A stretch of DNA of 64,000 nucleotides from Dyadobacter koreensis (lineage in GTDB: Bacteria > Bacteroidota > Bacteroidia > Cytophagales > Spirosomataceae): assembly GCF_900108855.1 (NCBI RefSeq), contig NZ_FNXY01000006.1, forward strand, positions 186,001-250,000. Direction: 5' to 3'. Both the position numbers and the translations under genes were made by a program. Positions within the stretch are counted from its first letter, which is position 1; each line of letters starts with the position of its first letter. The notes beneath the pieces are model-generated. The model did not search any database, was not told the DNA's origin, and saw only the letters and a list, made by a program, of their open reading frames with translations. Of the stretch, positions 7,342 to 15,508 are shown in pieces.

Positions 7342-9765
7342 TTAGAACGTATAGGTGAAGTTCGCTAATAAAGCCCGAGGTGTCTGAGGAGCGATAGTAG
7401 ACCAGCCCTTGTAATATTCTTTGTCAAAAGCATTGTTCAGCTTGAGGCCAATACGATAGCTGTCGGCCTGATAAAATAATGACGCGTTGGCGATAGTGTA
7501 AGCAGGTAAAATGAATTCGCCCGTTGATGCATAATTGATGGCGAAGCGCTCGCTTGCTCCATTGCATCCGGCGCCGATACCAAATCCTTTTAATTTTCCA
7601 GCCGGTATTTCATAATTTGCCCATACATTGTAAAGCGTTTTTGAGCCTGCCTCAAGAGGTCTTGTATTAAGGATTTCGTTGTTGTCTGACTTGGTAACCT
7701 TGCTGTCATTGTTACTGAATCCGGCTCTGATGTTTAATCCATTAACCGGATTTGCGTTTAGTTCAATTTCAAAACCTTTGCTGTATACCTCACCCCCCTG
7801 TATCTTATTGAAAGGCGAAGATGGATCAGTAATTACCTGATCTTTAACTTGAATGTCATAATAACTGATTGTCGCGTTCAGTTTATTTTTGATGATGTTG
7901 GTTTTGATACCAAATTCGATCTGGTTTGCCTGCTCGGGACGGAAGCTTTTAAACGTCTGCGGACCGTCCGCCGGGTTTCCAACGAGTGCAGGCGCTACGT
8001 TGGTAAATCCGTTTTGGTAATTGGCAAAAACAGATATTTTGTCTGCAACTGGCTGGAACAAAATTCCGAATTTCGGCGACAAGGTTGTCTGATTGTAGTC
8101 ATCATCCGAAGTTGCAACACTTCCCTGGTTATCGAAATGATCAAGACGGAGACCGACCATTACAGATAAATTATTGGTAATGTTCAGTACATCAGAAGCA
8201 TATGCACTGTAAATATTATATTTCGATTTAGAATTCGATACAGGTTGTGAAGCCAGCACCGCATCCACACCTGCGGTAGAAAGCGGATAAGCCGTCGTTT
8301 CAACCACGTCCGCAGTAAACGGGTCATCACCATTGGCACCGCCCTGGGGTGTTACATTTCCGTAAAAAGCATAGCCGGTACCGTTGCTGGTGGAAATAGC
8401 CGAGAAATAGTCAAGGCCCAAAACAACTCTGTTTCTCAATTTTCCCAGCTTGAAGTCGCCGATAAAGTTTTGTTGGATATCCGAAGTCCCCGTGTATTCG
8501 TTCTGCTTATTTAAAAATCGGGAAAATGTGTCGTTTTCTAAAATTCCAAAATCGAACAGATAGGTGTAATATCCTTTCGTTGAGGTTGCGCTTTTAGAGA
8601 TAAGCGTTTGCGACTGCCACGTATCTGAGAGGTTGTAATCCATTTCAACGCGGTAGTTCTGAGTCGGGTTTTGCAATGTTAAATCATTACTTGTGAATGA
8701 AAGTTTATAGTTGTATCCCAGGTCTTTGATGTTTTTTGAATGCTGGGGAGCGCTTCTGTTCAGGAACAAAAACATCGGATTTGTCTGCTCAGCCTGCGTT
8801 ATTTCTCCATAGAAAGAAAATGATAATTTGTTGTTCACTCTGTAAGAAAGTGACGGCGCAACAAAAAACGATTTTCTAAAACCAGCATCCTGGAAACTGC
8901 GCTCAGTTGCGTAGGACGTGTTTAGTCTGAAATACAAGTTTTTTTCTTTGTTTAACGCGGTATTGAAATCACCTGTGATCTGATTCAATCCAAAAGAACC
9001 TGTTGTGAATGAAAGTTCTCCACCAGTTCCAATGTATGGTTTTTTAGTTACTACATTGATAAGCCCGCCGTAAGAGCTCACTGCATTTCCGAACAATGTT
9101 GCAGAAGGGCCTTTTAAAACTTCGATCCGTTCGATGTTGGCCGGGTTGATAGTTCCGTTGGTAAGCCCTGGCAGACCATTCACTAACTTCGGCTGAACGG
9201 AGAATCCGCGTAGCGAGAAATACCCGGCTCCATCGCCTCCACGACCTGTGGATGTCCAAAGATTTTCTACTCCCGTTGCATTTTTCAGAGCATCATCAAA
9301 ATTTGTAACGATCTGAGTTTTTAAAAGGTAATCTGTCACTGTGCTGTAAACCTGCGTGTTTTCAAAGTCCTTTAACGGCAATTTAGAAACATAGGCAGTT
9401 TTATTTCGGGAGAATTTATTATCTCTTTCTCCTTCAATAACGACTTCACGCAAGATTTCATCACCCTCGTACAGTGTTATCGTTTTAAGATCGACCTCGT
9501 TTTCTGAAATGGTAAAAGGCAATTCTTTGGTTTTGAACCCCAGAGAAGATACCGACAAAATGTAATTACCATCTTTGATATCAGCTATTTCAAAGAAGCC
9601 AATATCATTGGTCTGAGTACCAGTGCTTGTGTTTTTGATATGAATCGTTACGCCCGGCAGCGTATTTTTTGAGTTGTCCATCACAATGCCTTTCACTCTG
9701 CCCGTCTGTGCAAAAGAAAGGGACGAAAGAAGCACAAGGATTGAAAATGATAAAAGATATTTCAT
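7342..9765 (-). CDS. TonB-dependent siderophore-type outer-membrane receptor
   Basis: An 807-residue receptor. Residues 1-19 are a signal peptide; residues about 22-105 are a CarboxypepD_reg-like domain (VKGIVMDNSKNTLPGVTI). The plug domain follows (DDALKNATGVENLW, RGFSVQPKLVNGLPG, IERIEVLKGPSATLFG, GGLINVVTKKP), then a 22-strand-type barrel ending in the aromatic C-terminus LLANFTYTF. Plug motifs such as ERIEVLKGPSA.LFG and GG.INVVTKKP are those of FhuA/FpvA-like ferric-siderophore receptors. It imports its ligand across the outer membrane using TonB-ExbB-ExbD. There is no SusD partner. A promoter with both -33 TTG and TACATTTG lies upstream; no Fur site was identified with confidence. Confidence 0.93.
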   Translation of the reverse strand: MKYLLSFSILVLLSSLSFAQTGRVKGIVMDNSKNTLPGVTIHIKNTSTGTQTNDIGFFEIADIKDGNYILSVSSLGFKTKELPFTISENEVDLKTITLYEGDEILREVVIEGERDNKFSRNKTAYVSKLPLKDFENTQVYSTVTDYLLKTQIVTNFDDALKNATGVENLWTSTGRGGDGAGYFSLRGFSVQPKLVNGLPGLTNGTINPANIERIEVLKGPSATLFGNAVSSYGGLINVVTKKPYIGTGGELSFTTGSFGLNQITGDFNTALNKEKNLYFRLNTSYATERSFQDAGFRKSFFVAPSLSYRVNNKLSFSFYGEITQAEQTNPMFLFLNRSAPQHSKNIKDLGYNYKLSFTSNDLTLQNPTQNYRVEMDYNLSDTWQSQTLISKSATSTKGYYTYLFDFGILENDTFSRFLNKQNEYTGTSDIQQNFIGDFKLGKLRNRVVLGLDYFSAISTSNGTGYAFYGNVTPQGGANGDDPFTADVVETTAYPLSTAGVDAVLASQPVSNSKSKYNIYSAYASDVLNITNNLSVMVGLRLDHFDNQGSVATSDDDYNQTTLSPKFGILFQPVADKISVFANYQNGFTNVAPALVGNPADGPQTFKSFRPEQANQIEFGIKTNIIKNKLNATISYYDIQVKDQVITDPSSPFNKIQGGEVYSKGFEIELNANPVNGLNIRAGFSNNDSKVTKSDNNEILNTRPLEAGSKTLYNVWANYEIPAGKLKGFGIGAGCNGASERFAINYASTGEFILPAYTIANASLFYQADSYRIGLKLNNAFDKEYYKGWSTIAPQTPRALLANFTYTF

Positions 9766-10165
9766 TTATTTAATTTAGAATTAGAATAATTAACTCGGGG
9801 CTGCAAATGTATTGTGTGCAAGTTACTCCTGCAAACTATTTGTAATATTTCGGTGATTATTAATTTGGATGGGAAGGAATTGTACATAGAAGGATTAGTT
9901 TACAGTGCGCTGCTTTAATTGTCTTAGTGTCAATTTCTTAATCGCCTCTTTTGATCATTCATTAACAACTCTGTTAATAGTTTTACAAACTTATAGCTTG
10001 GTATTTACACCGACCGGACATTTTTAGCAAGGTTCAAACAGAGATTGCTTCTTGTACATTTCTACTATACTGCATCAGGACTTTTACGTTTTTTTTAACC
10101 GCTTATTTCTTCATCTACATGAATAAATCCCCGAAGAGCTGCTCATAATTTTGTGAAAAAAGAAT
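9766..10165. other. 400-base divergent intergenic region
   Basis: The region separates the receptor (minus) from the azoreductase (plus). It contains the receptor promoter at 9804-9834 and a possible TAATTTTG -7 box for the azoreductase at 10146-10153. The middle 300 bases are AT-rich with no gene or clear repeat. Confidence 0.5.
9804..9834 (-). promoter_or_regulatory. Promoter of the TonB receptor gene
   Basis: On the minus strand TACATTTG (9811-9804) matches the -7 consensus TAnnTTTG. A TTG (9834-9832) lies 20 bases upstream, the usual -33 spacing. The start codon is 38 bases downstream of the -7 box. Confidence 0.6.
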
Positions 10166-10810
10166 ATGAAAACATTACTTGTAATTAATTCGAGCCCTCG
10201 CGGCCCCAGATCGCACAGCAGGAAAATGACACAGGTTTTTATTGACGACTGGAAGAAACATTATTCTGAAAGTTCAATAACTGTTCGAGACCTGGCTTCC
10301 AGCAATATCCCCCATATAACCGAAACGTGGATTTCAGCAGCATTTAAGCCTGAATTAGAACGAACAACCGAAGAGTTGAAAGCATTGGAATTTAGCACAG
10401 AGCTGATCCTGGAATTAAAAGCGGCTGATGTCATTGTTGTGGGCGCACCCATGCACAACTGGTCTATTACAAGCTCTTTGAAAGCTTACCTCGACCAGGT
10501 TTTACGGATCAACGAGACCTGGGCGCTGAATCGGGATAACCGGCTCGATCCATACATTGGTCTGCTTAAAAACAAAACCGTTTTTCTATTATTGTCGCGG
10601 GGCGCAGGAGGATATGAGCGCGGGGGATATAATGAAAATATTAATTTTCAGGCACCTTATCTAAGGAGAGTGTTTAATGTTATCGGGATTACGGATGTTC
10701 ACGAAGTTGCTTTGGACGGAGAGATGTTTGAGAAACAGACACACTTGGTGTCATCAAAAATTGCGGAGGCGGAAATTCAATGGCTTATTACCACAAAATG
10801 TTTGTTGTAA
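10166..10810 (+). CDS. azoR: FMN-dependent NADH-azoreductase / NAD(P)H quinone oxidoreductase
   Basis: A 214-residue flavodoxin-fold enzyme of the AzoR type. The FMN-phosphate loop NSSPRGPRSHSRKMT is at residues 8-22. The family motif APMHNWSITSSLKAYLDQV (around residues 93-111) binds flavin and shapes the active site, and LLSRGAGGYERGG is the second flavin loop. Members reduce azo bonds and, physiologically, quinones by two-electron transfer from NADH in the cytosol. It is monocistronic; its 3' end faces the Crp/Fnr regulator with 32 bases between. A TAATTTTG box lies just before the start but leaves a very short leader. Confidence 0.9.
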   Translation: MKTLLVINSSPRGPRSHSRKMTQVFIDDWKKHYSESSITVRDLASSNIPHITETWISAAFKPELERTTEELKALEFSTELILELKAADVIVVGAPMHNWSITSSLKAYLDQVLRINETWALNRDNRLDPYIGLLKNKTVFLLLSRGAGGYERGGYNENINFQAPYLRRVFNVIGITDVHEVALDGEMFEKQTHLVSSKIAEAEIQWLITTKCLL

Positions 10811-10842
10811 CATGTATATCAAATCATAAATGCCCACTATTG

Positions 10843-11421
10843 TCAGCGTTTCTTCGCCCTTAATCCACTTAGAAACTGGGGCGTGAAACCAAGAAATGAA
10901 GCTAGCATATATTGCGGGATTAATCTGACAAAATCAGGAAAATCAGTTGTAAACTGTGTGTATCTGTCCTGCGCGGATTCGCAGAGCATAATCTCACTCT
11001 TTTTCAGAGCCGCAGTATATGCTTTTTGCATCATCAATCTGAAATAATTGTTGAATCCGGGAATACTATAAAATAACTCATGCGCGTCATTTCTGTTCAA
11101 TACGAAAACTTCCGTTTTCTCTACCGTCTGGATGTAATATTCCGAAACTTTTTGACTGTCGAAGCTTTGATAATCGCTTAGCCACCAACCAGGAATGCCA
11201 AACTGCAAAATTTGCTCAAAGCCTGTATCAACGATTTTATAAAGTCGCAGGCAACCGGATAATACAAAATAGTAACTGCTGCAGACTTGTCCTTCCTGTA
11301 ATAGAAAATCTCTTTTATCCAGTATTTTATATCGCATTTTCGAGATCAGTAACTGCTCCTCTTCCGTGCTGAGTGAATCAAATTTCCTGATGTGATTCAA
11401 TAAAAAATCCTGGTGTTTCAT
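10843..11421 (-). CDS. Crp/Fnr family transcriptional regulator
   Basis: A 192-residue regulator with an N-terminal cyclic-nucleotide-binding-type beta-roll (MRYKILDKRDFLLQEGQVCSSYYFVLSGCLRLYK) and a C-terminal winged helix (YMLASFLGFTPQFLSGLRAKK). The PE.AA..R phosphate-binding cassette is absent, so cAMP binding is doubtful, as in most Bacteroidota members. The frame is open to 11457, but a -7 box (TACTTTTG, 11453-11446 minus) lies inside that extension, so ATG 11421 (MKHQDFLL) is preferred. It is divergent from the AhpD-like gene at 11549, which it probably regulates. Confidence 0.88.
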   Translation of the reverse strand: MKHQDFLLNHIRKFDSLSTEEEQLLISKMRYKILDKRDFLLQEGQVCSSYYFVLSGCLRLYKIVDTGFEQILQFGIPGWWLSDYQSFDSQKVSEYYIQTVEKTEVFVLNRNDAHELFYSIPGFNNYFRLMMQKAYTAALKKSEIMLCESAQDRYTQFTTDFPDFVRLIPQYMLASFLGFTPQFLSGLRAKKR

Positions 11422-11445
11422 AAGATAAGCAAACCTTTTTTGTTC

Positions 11446-11453
11446 CAAAAGTA
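11446..11453 (-). promoter_or_regulatory. -7 promoter box for the Crp/Fnr regulator
   Basis: TACTTTTG on the minus strand, 25 bases before ATG 11421. It decides the start, because the longest frame begins upstream of it. Confidence 0.55.
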
Positions 11454-11548
11454 ACAACTCAAATGATGATTTTTTTTAAAGTATATTAATTTTTAGGGAA
11501 ATTCTGTTGTGCATATTTGCATCATAAATATTTCAATCACTTATAGTT

Positions 11549-11989
11549 ATGAATAATAGAGTTGTTATCAAAGAGTTGGAGCCAAAAGCTTATGAGGCAA
11601 TGTTTGGGCTGGAAAAGTATCTTTCAAAAACGAATCTGGATGCTTCGTTAAAAGAGCTTATCAAAATCAGGGTTTCGCAGATAAATGGTTGTGCATACTG
11701 TATTGATTTGCACACCAGGGAGGCCAGAAGTATGGGTGAAACCGAACAACGCATTTATGCCCTGAGTGCGTGGCGGGAAACATCCTGGTTTACACAAAAA
11801 GAGCGGGTGGTTTTGGCTTTGGCTGAGGAAATTACCTTTATCAGCAAAGGTGTTTCTGATAAGACTTACAGCGCAGCAGCAGAGCTTTTTGATGATCATA
11901 CGTTAGCTCAGGCAATTATGGCGATCGTTACAATTAATGCCTGGAACAGAATCGCTATCGCAACGCACATGCGCCCGGCACAGCATTGA
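11549..11989 (+). CDS. Carboxymuconolactone decarboxylase family (AhpD-like) protein
   Basis: A 146-residue all-alpha protein with the AhpD core motif NGCAYCIDLHTREARSMGE around residues 47-65: a CxxC dithiol plus a downstream His, the catalytic triad of alkylhydroperoxidase-like members. The segment VLALAEEITFISKGVSD and the late VTINAWNRIAIATHM are typical of the family. It probably acts as a thiol peroxidase or disulfide reductant in the cytoplasm. Divergent pairing with a Crp/Fnr regulator is common for this family in Bacteroidota. Substrate not determinable from sequence. Confidence 0.9.
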   Translation: MNNRVVIKELEPKAYEAMFGLEKYLSKTNLDASLKELIKIRVSQINGCAYCIDLHTREARSMGETEQRIYALSAWRETSWFTQKERVVLALAEEITFISKGVSDKTYSAAAELFDDHTLAQAIMAIVTINAWNRIAIATHMRPAQH

Positions 11990-12111
11990 ATCGGTAGCTA
12001 AATGAAAAGATTTGTTTTCTATTCCACGCTATTTGGTTGATGAAATCTGGCATTCATGAGTGTCGAAGGATCAAAAGTTTATTTTTTTCGCTTCTTTCAG
12101 TCGTATAATTG

Positions 12112-12119
12112 TACCTTTG
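12112..12119 (+). promoter_or_regulatory. -7 promoter box for the ABC-F gene
   Basis: TACCTTTG matches TAnnTTTG and lies 20 bases before ATG 12140. It makes the upstream ATG at 12056 unlikely as a start. Confidence 0.6.
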
Positions 12120-12139
12120 CGGCTTCAAAAAATGAGAAG

Positions 12140-13777
12140 ATGATCACAGTTGAAAATTTGGCCGTTGAATTTAGCGGTTCTGTCCTTTTTAGCGAAGTTT
12201 CCTTCGTTATTAATCCTACTGATAAAATAGCCCTGATGGGTAAAAATGGAGCTGGGAAATCCACAATGATGAAAATTATTGCGGGTGAACAAAAGGCCAA
12301 TCGCGGCCATGTACGTGCACCCAAGGACGCCGTTATTGCTTATTTGCCTCAACATTTACTAACTGAAGATAACTGCACCGTTTTCGAAGAAGCAGCTAAG
12401 GCATTCATGCAGGTGTTTGAAATGCGTGCAGAAATGGAGAAGCTGAATCATGCGCTCGAAACCCGTACGGATTATGACAGCGATGAATATATGGCAATCA
12501 TCGAACAGGTTACTGAAATAGGTGAAAAATATTATCAGCTGGAAGAAGTTAATTATGATGCTGAGGTTGAAAAAGCCTTGAAAGGATTAGGGTTCAGACC
12601 GGAAGATTTCCAAAGACAAACAAAAGAATTCAGTGGCGGGTGGCGTATGCGTATTGAGCTTGCCAAAATATTATTGCAAAAACCGGATCTTATTTTACTG
12701 GATGAGCCAACAAACCATATTGACATTGAATCGGTAATGTGGCTGGAAGATTTTTTGGTGAATAAGGCCAATGCAGTAATGGTTATTTCTCACGACCGCG
12801 CCTTCATCGATAATATTACCAACCGTACGATTGAAGTGACCATGGGGCGGATTTTTGACTACAAGGCCAACTATTCACATTATCTGGTGTTACGGGAGGA
12901 ACGCAGGTCACATCAAATTAAGGCTTATCAGGAACAGCAGAAAATGATTGCCGATAATATGCAATTTATTGAGCGCTTCCGCGGCACATATTCCAAAACA
13001 AACCAGGTTTCCTCCCGAGAACGCATGTTGGAAAAACTGGAAATCATTGAAATCGATGAAGTTGACAACTCATCTCTGAAACTTCGTTTTCCACCTTCAC
13101 CACGGTCAGGGGACTATCCGGTTACTGTGAAAGATGTGTCAAAATCGTACGGAGATCAGGTTGTCTTTAAAAATGCCAGTATGTCCATTTCAAGAGGAGA
13201 AAAAGTTTCTTTTGTAGGGCGAAACGGCGAGGGGAAATCGACGATGATTAAGGCAATTATGGGTCAGATCGATGTTGATGGGACTTGCCAGCTCGGACAC
13301 AATGTCAAGGTTGGCTATTTTGCGCAAAATCAAGCATCCCTACTGGATCCTAATCTGACTATTTTTCAGACGGTAGACGAGGTTGCTGAAGGAGATGTAA
13401 GAACCCAGATTAAAAACATTCTGGGGGCATTTATGTTTCAGGGCGAGGATATCGATAAAAAAGTAAGTGTTCTGTCGGGAGGAGAAAAAACGCGGCTTGC
13501 CATGGTGAAGTTGCTATTGGAACCTGTAAATCTGTTGATTCTTGATGAACCTACCAATCACCTGGATTTGAAGTCCAAGGATGTTTTGAAAGAAGCACTC
13601 AGAAACTTTGATGGTACATTGGTGCTGGTTTCTCACGATCGTGATTTTTTACAGGGTTTATCGCAAAAAGTCTTTGAATTTAAAGACAAGCGTGTGATCG
13701 AACATTTTGAAACGATCGATGCTTTTCTTGAACGTAACCGTATAAAAAGTATAGCAGATCTTCAACTCGCTAAATAG
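12140..13777 (+). CDS. ABC-F family ATP-binding cassette protein
   Basis: A 545-residue soluble protein with two ABC domains and no membrane segments. Domain 1 has Walker A GKNGAGKST (residues 34-42), signature FSGGWRMR and Walker B LILLDEPTNHID. Domain 2 has Walker A GRNGEGKST, signature LSGGEKTR and Walker B LLILDEPTNHLD. The linker between them is the charged P-site-tRNA interaction region (YQEQQKMIADNMQFIERFRGTYSKTNQV). The FRGTYSKTNQVSSRER segment resembles the housekeeping Uup/EttA-like groups more than resistance factors. It acts on the ribosome. The start at 12140 (MITVENLAVEF) is chosen because a promoter box lies between it and the ATG at 12056. Confidence 0.93.
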   Translation: MITVENLAVEFSGSVLFSEVSFVINPTDKIALMGKNGAGKSTMMKIIAGEQKANRGHVRAPKDAVIAYLPQHLLTEDNCTVFEEAAKAFMQVFEMRAEMEKLNHALETRTDYDSDEYMAIIEQVTEIGEKYYQLEEVNYDAEVEKALKGLGFRPEDFQRQTKEFSGGWRMRIELAKILLQKPDLILLDEPTNHIDIESVMWLEDFLVNKANAVMVISHDRAFIDNITNRTIEVTMGRIFDYKANYSHYLVLREERRSHQIKAYQEQQKMIADNMQFIERFRGTYSKTNQVSSRERMLEKLEIIEIDEVDNSSLKLRFPPSPRSGDYPVTVKDVSKSYGDQVVFKNASMSISRGEKVSFVGRNGEGKSTMIKAIMGQIDVDGTCQLGHNVKVGYFAQNQASLLDPNLTIFQTVDEVAEGDVRTQIKNILGAFMFQGEDIDKKVSVLSGGEKTRLAMVKLLLEPVNLLILDEPTNHLDLKSKDVLKEALRNFDGTLVLVSHDRDFLQGLSQKVFEFKDKRVIEHFETIDAFLERNRIKSIADLQLAK

Positions 13778-13881
13778 ATAATGCTGAGATGAAATTCTTC
13801 CGGTAGTTGTTATCTTTTTTCGTTCAGATTATTAGGAAATGATTTATTGGAGGGGTACTTATATTTCATATTAAAACGATA

Positions 13882-13942
13882 AAACGTATAAAGGTAAAAA
13901 TCCTGTCTGGTTACCAGGCAGGATTTTTACCTTTATACGTTT
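13882..13942. terminator. Long bidirectional terminator hairpin
   Basis: Two 24-nt arms (13882-13905 and 13919-13942) are perfectly complementary. The 13-nt loop holds a further CTGG/CCAG pairing, giving roughly a 29-bp stem with one G-U pair. It lies between convergent genes, and the A/T runs at both ends suit termination in both directions. Confidence 0.85.
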
Positions 13943-13945
13943 CGG

Positions 13946-14683
13946 TTACCACGGGCTCACGCCCGTTTGCGGATTGTTATCATCGCTGAAAAACTGGCTT
14001 GTAGGGCCGTCAGCAGCTAGTGTCGCCGCTTTTACGAGTCGTGCTGCGGCATCTTCAACAGTTCCCGGTCCGCTGTGATGATTAAAATCTGTGGCCGTAT
14101 AGCCCGGATCAACAACATTTACTTTGAAAGCCGTATCGCGCAGCTCGTAGGCCAGCACAATGGTATAGGCATTTAGTGCAGCTTTGGAAGCGGTGTAACA
14201 TGCACCCTTGACGTGATAATATTTCCAGTGAGAGTCATTATGCAAAGTCAATGATCCAAGGCCAGAGGTCACATTGACAATCCGTGGACCGGAGGATTTT
14301 TTAAGCATATCCAAAAATGCCTGGGTGGTCTCAATCGCTCCGAAAAAGTTTGTCTCAAAAACCTGACGGAAGGTGTGTATATCCACCTCGGAGGCCGTTT
14401 GCGGAAAACCTCCGCTGATGCCTGCATTATTGATCAATACATCCAGCATTTCAATTTTGCTGCCAAGCTTTTGCCGTGCAGCTTTAATAGACTCACTATT
14501 GTCGACGTCGATAACAATAGCCTCTACATTTTCATATCCTTCTGCTTTTAACTGCGCGACAGCCTGTTCGCCCTTTTGTTGATCGCGGCTGCCAATGTAT
14601 ACAAAATAGCCCAGTTGCAATAGTTGACGGGCGGTTTCGAAGCCAATACTTTTATTAGCACCAGTGATTAATACGGTTTTCAT
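13946..14683 (-). CDS. SDR family NAD(P)-dependent oxidoreductase
   Basis: A 245-residue classical short-chain dehydrogenase. The cofactor motif TGANKSIGFE is at residues 7-16, the NNAG motif at about 86-89, and the catalytic set is the Ser in IVNVTSGLGS and a YTASKAA motif giving Tyr and Lys. GSRDQQKG after strand 2 suggests NADP preference. It resembles plant-type carbonyl reductases (KSIGFETARQL, NAGISGG). Substrate unknown. A TAAATTTG -7 box lies 23 bases before the ATG. The gene ends immediately at the long terminator hairpin. Confidence 0.92.
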   Translation of the reverse strand: MKTVLITGANKSIGFETARQLLQLGYFVYIGSRDQQKGEQAVAQLKAEGYENVEAIVIDVDNSESIKAARQKLGSKIEMLDVLINNAGISGGFPQTASEVDIHTFRQVFETNFFGAIETTQAFLDMLKKSSGPRIVNVTSGLGSLTLHNDSHWKYYHVKGACYTASKAALNAYTIVLAYELRDTAFKVNVVDPGYTATDFNHHSGPGTVEDAAARLVKAATLAADGPTSQFFSDDNNPQTGVSPW

Positions 14684-14705
14684 AATTCATTTGTTTATGT
14701 TGCTA

Positions 14706-14713
14706 CAAATTTA
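14706..14713 (-). promoter_or_regulatory. -7 promoter box for the SDR gene
   Basis: TAAATTTG on the minus strand, 23 bases before the start at 14683. A TTG at 14732-14730 is 16 bases upstream, somewhat closer than the usual 19-21. Confidence 0.5.
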
Positions 14714-14750
14714 GATTGTCCCGCTCTGGCAACTTGTACACATTGCGCAG

Positions 14751-14781
14751 CATCACTGGTACATTTCGCAGGTGGTAAGCG
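14751..14781 (-). repeat. Relic copy of the 3' end of the AraC gene (direct repeat copy 1)
   Basis: Nineteen bases (14751-14769) are identical to 15481-15499, and after a 3-base difference the match continues through GGTAAGCG. On the minus strand this copy reads LTTCEMYQ-stop, against LTREMYQ-stop at the C-terminus of the AraC regulator at 15483-16373. It looks like a remnant or duplication of that gene end, upstream of the SDR gene and without the rest of the regulator. Confidence 0.6.
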
Positions 14782-15010
14782 TGACAATCATCCGGAAAGC
14801 TTTTTAAACAAGGTCGTTTTCTGTTTCACTATTTTTGTAGACTGACCCAGAGCGTTCATTTTAAGTATATTATAGCAGATAATGCTTTTATGATAACGTG
14901 AATGGGGTGTTATGAAATACTTTGTGACCTATGCTTTTGTCAGTGAACTATGTATCACCATCACCAGTCTGTGATTAGATATTTTAAAAAAACCAACTCA
15001 AATATAAATT

Positions 15011-15448
15011 ATGGCACTCATCAATCCCCACATCAACTTCAACGGAAATGCCGAAGAAGCCTTCAATTTTTACAAATCAGTATTTGGCGGAGAATTTGCA
15101 ACGATTGTACGATTCAAGGAAATTTCAAGTCCTGAAAATCAGATATCCGAGACTGAGGGAAATAAGATCATGCACATTGCGTTGCCGATCGGGCAAAACG
15201 TGCTGATGGGCAACGACGTTCCGGAATTTATGGGACGTGTCGATGAAAATGAAAACAGGTCGAAAATCTCTATCAGCGCTGAAAGCAAGGAAGAGGCCGA
15301 TAAATTGTATAATGGACTTTCTGCAGGTGGAAGTATTGAAGTTCCCATTAATGATAGTCCCTGGGGCTCCTATTTTGCCATGTTCAGAGATAAATATGGC
15401 ATTGAATGGATGGTGGATTTTGACCCGAAATACAAAGGGAAAGTTTAA
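15011..15448 (+). CDS. VOC family protein, PhnB-like
   Basis: A 145-residue glyoxalase/bleomycin-resistance-fold protein of the PhnB subgroup: the start MALINPHINFNGNAEEAFNF followed by FYKSVFGGEF, the middle IMHIALPIGQNVLMGND, and the late SPWGSYFAMFRDKYGIEWMVD are all hallmark segments. These proteins are cytoplasmic dimers, and no specific activity can be inferred. The gene is flanked by two copies of a short repeat derived from the AraC 3' end (14751 and 15481), suggesting it was inserted or rearranged into this site. It converges on the AraC gene with 34 bases between. Confidence 0.9.
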   Translation: MALINPHINFNGNAEEAFNFYKSVFGGEFATIVRFKEISSPENQISETEGNKIMHIALPIGQNVLMGNDVPEFMGRVDENENRSKISISAESKEEADKLYNGLSAGGSIEVPINDSPWGSYFAMFRDKYGIEWMVDFDPKYKGKV

Positions 15449-15480
15449 GGGGAGTGCAATCACCTGCACAATAATCAGAA

Positions 15481-15508
15481 CATCACTGGTACATTTCGCG
15501 GGTAAGCG
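15481..15508 (-). repeat. Direct repeat copy 2 (3' end of the AraC gene)
   Basis: Matches 14751-14781: 19 identical bases and a shared GGTAAGCG end. Here it is the real C-terminus (LTREMYQ) of the regulator. Spacing between copies is 730 bases and encloses the VOC gene. Confidence 0.6.

Larger units (their letters stand above)
14684..15010. other. Intergenic region between divergent SDR and VOC genes
   Basis: It contains the SDR -7 box and the AraC 3'-end relic at 14751-14781. The remaining 200 bases before the VOC gene hold no supported gene. Confidence 0.5.

Noticed and set aside
12056..12139. N-terminal extension of the ABC-F gene from an ATG at 12056
   Set aside because: A TACCTTTG promoter box lies inside it at 12112-12119, and the family sequence begins at ATG 12140.
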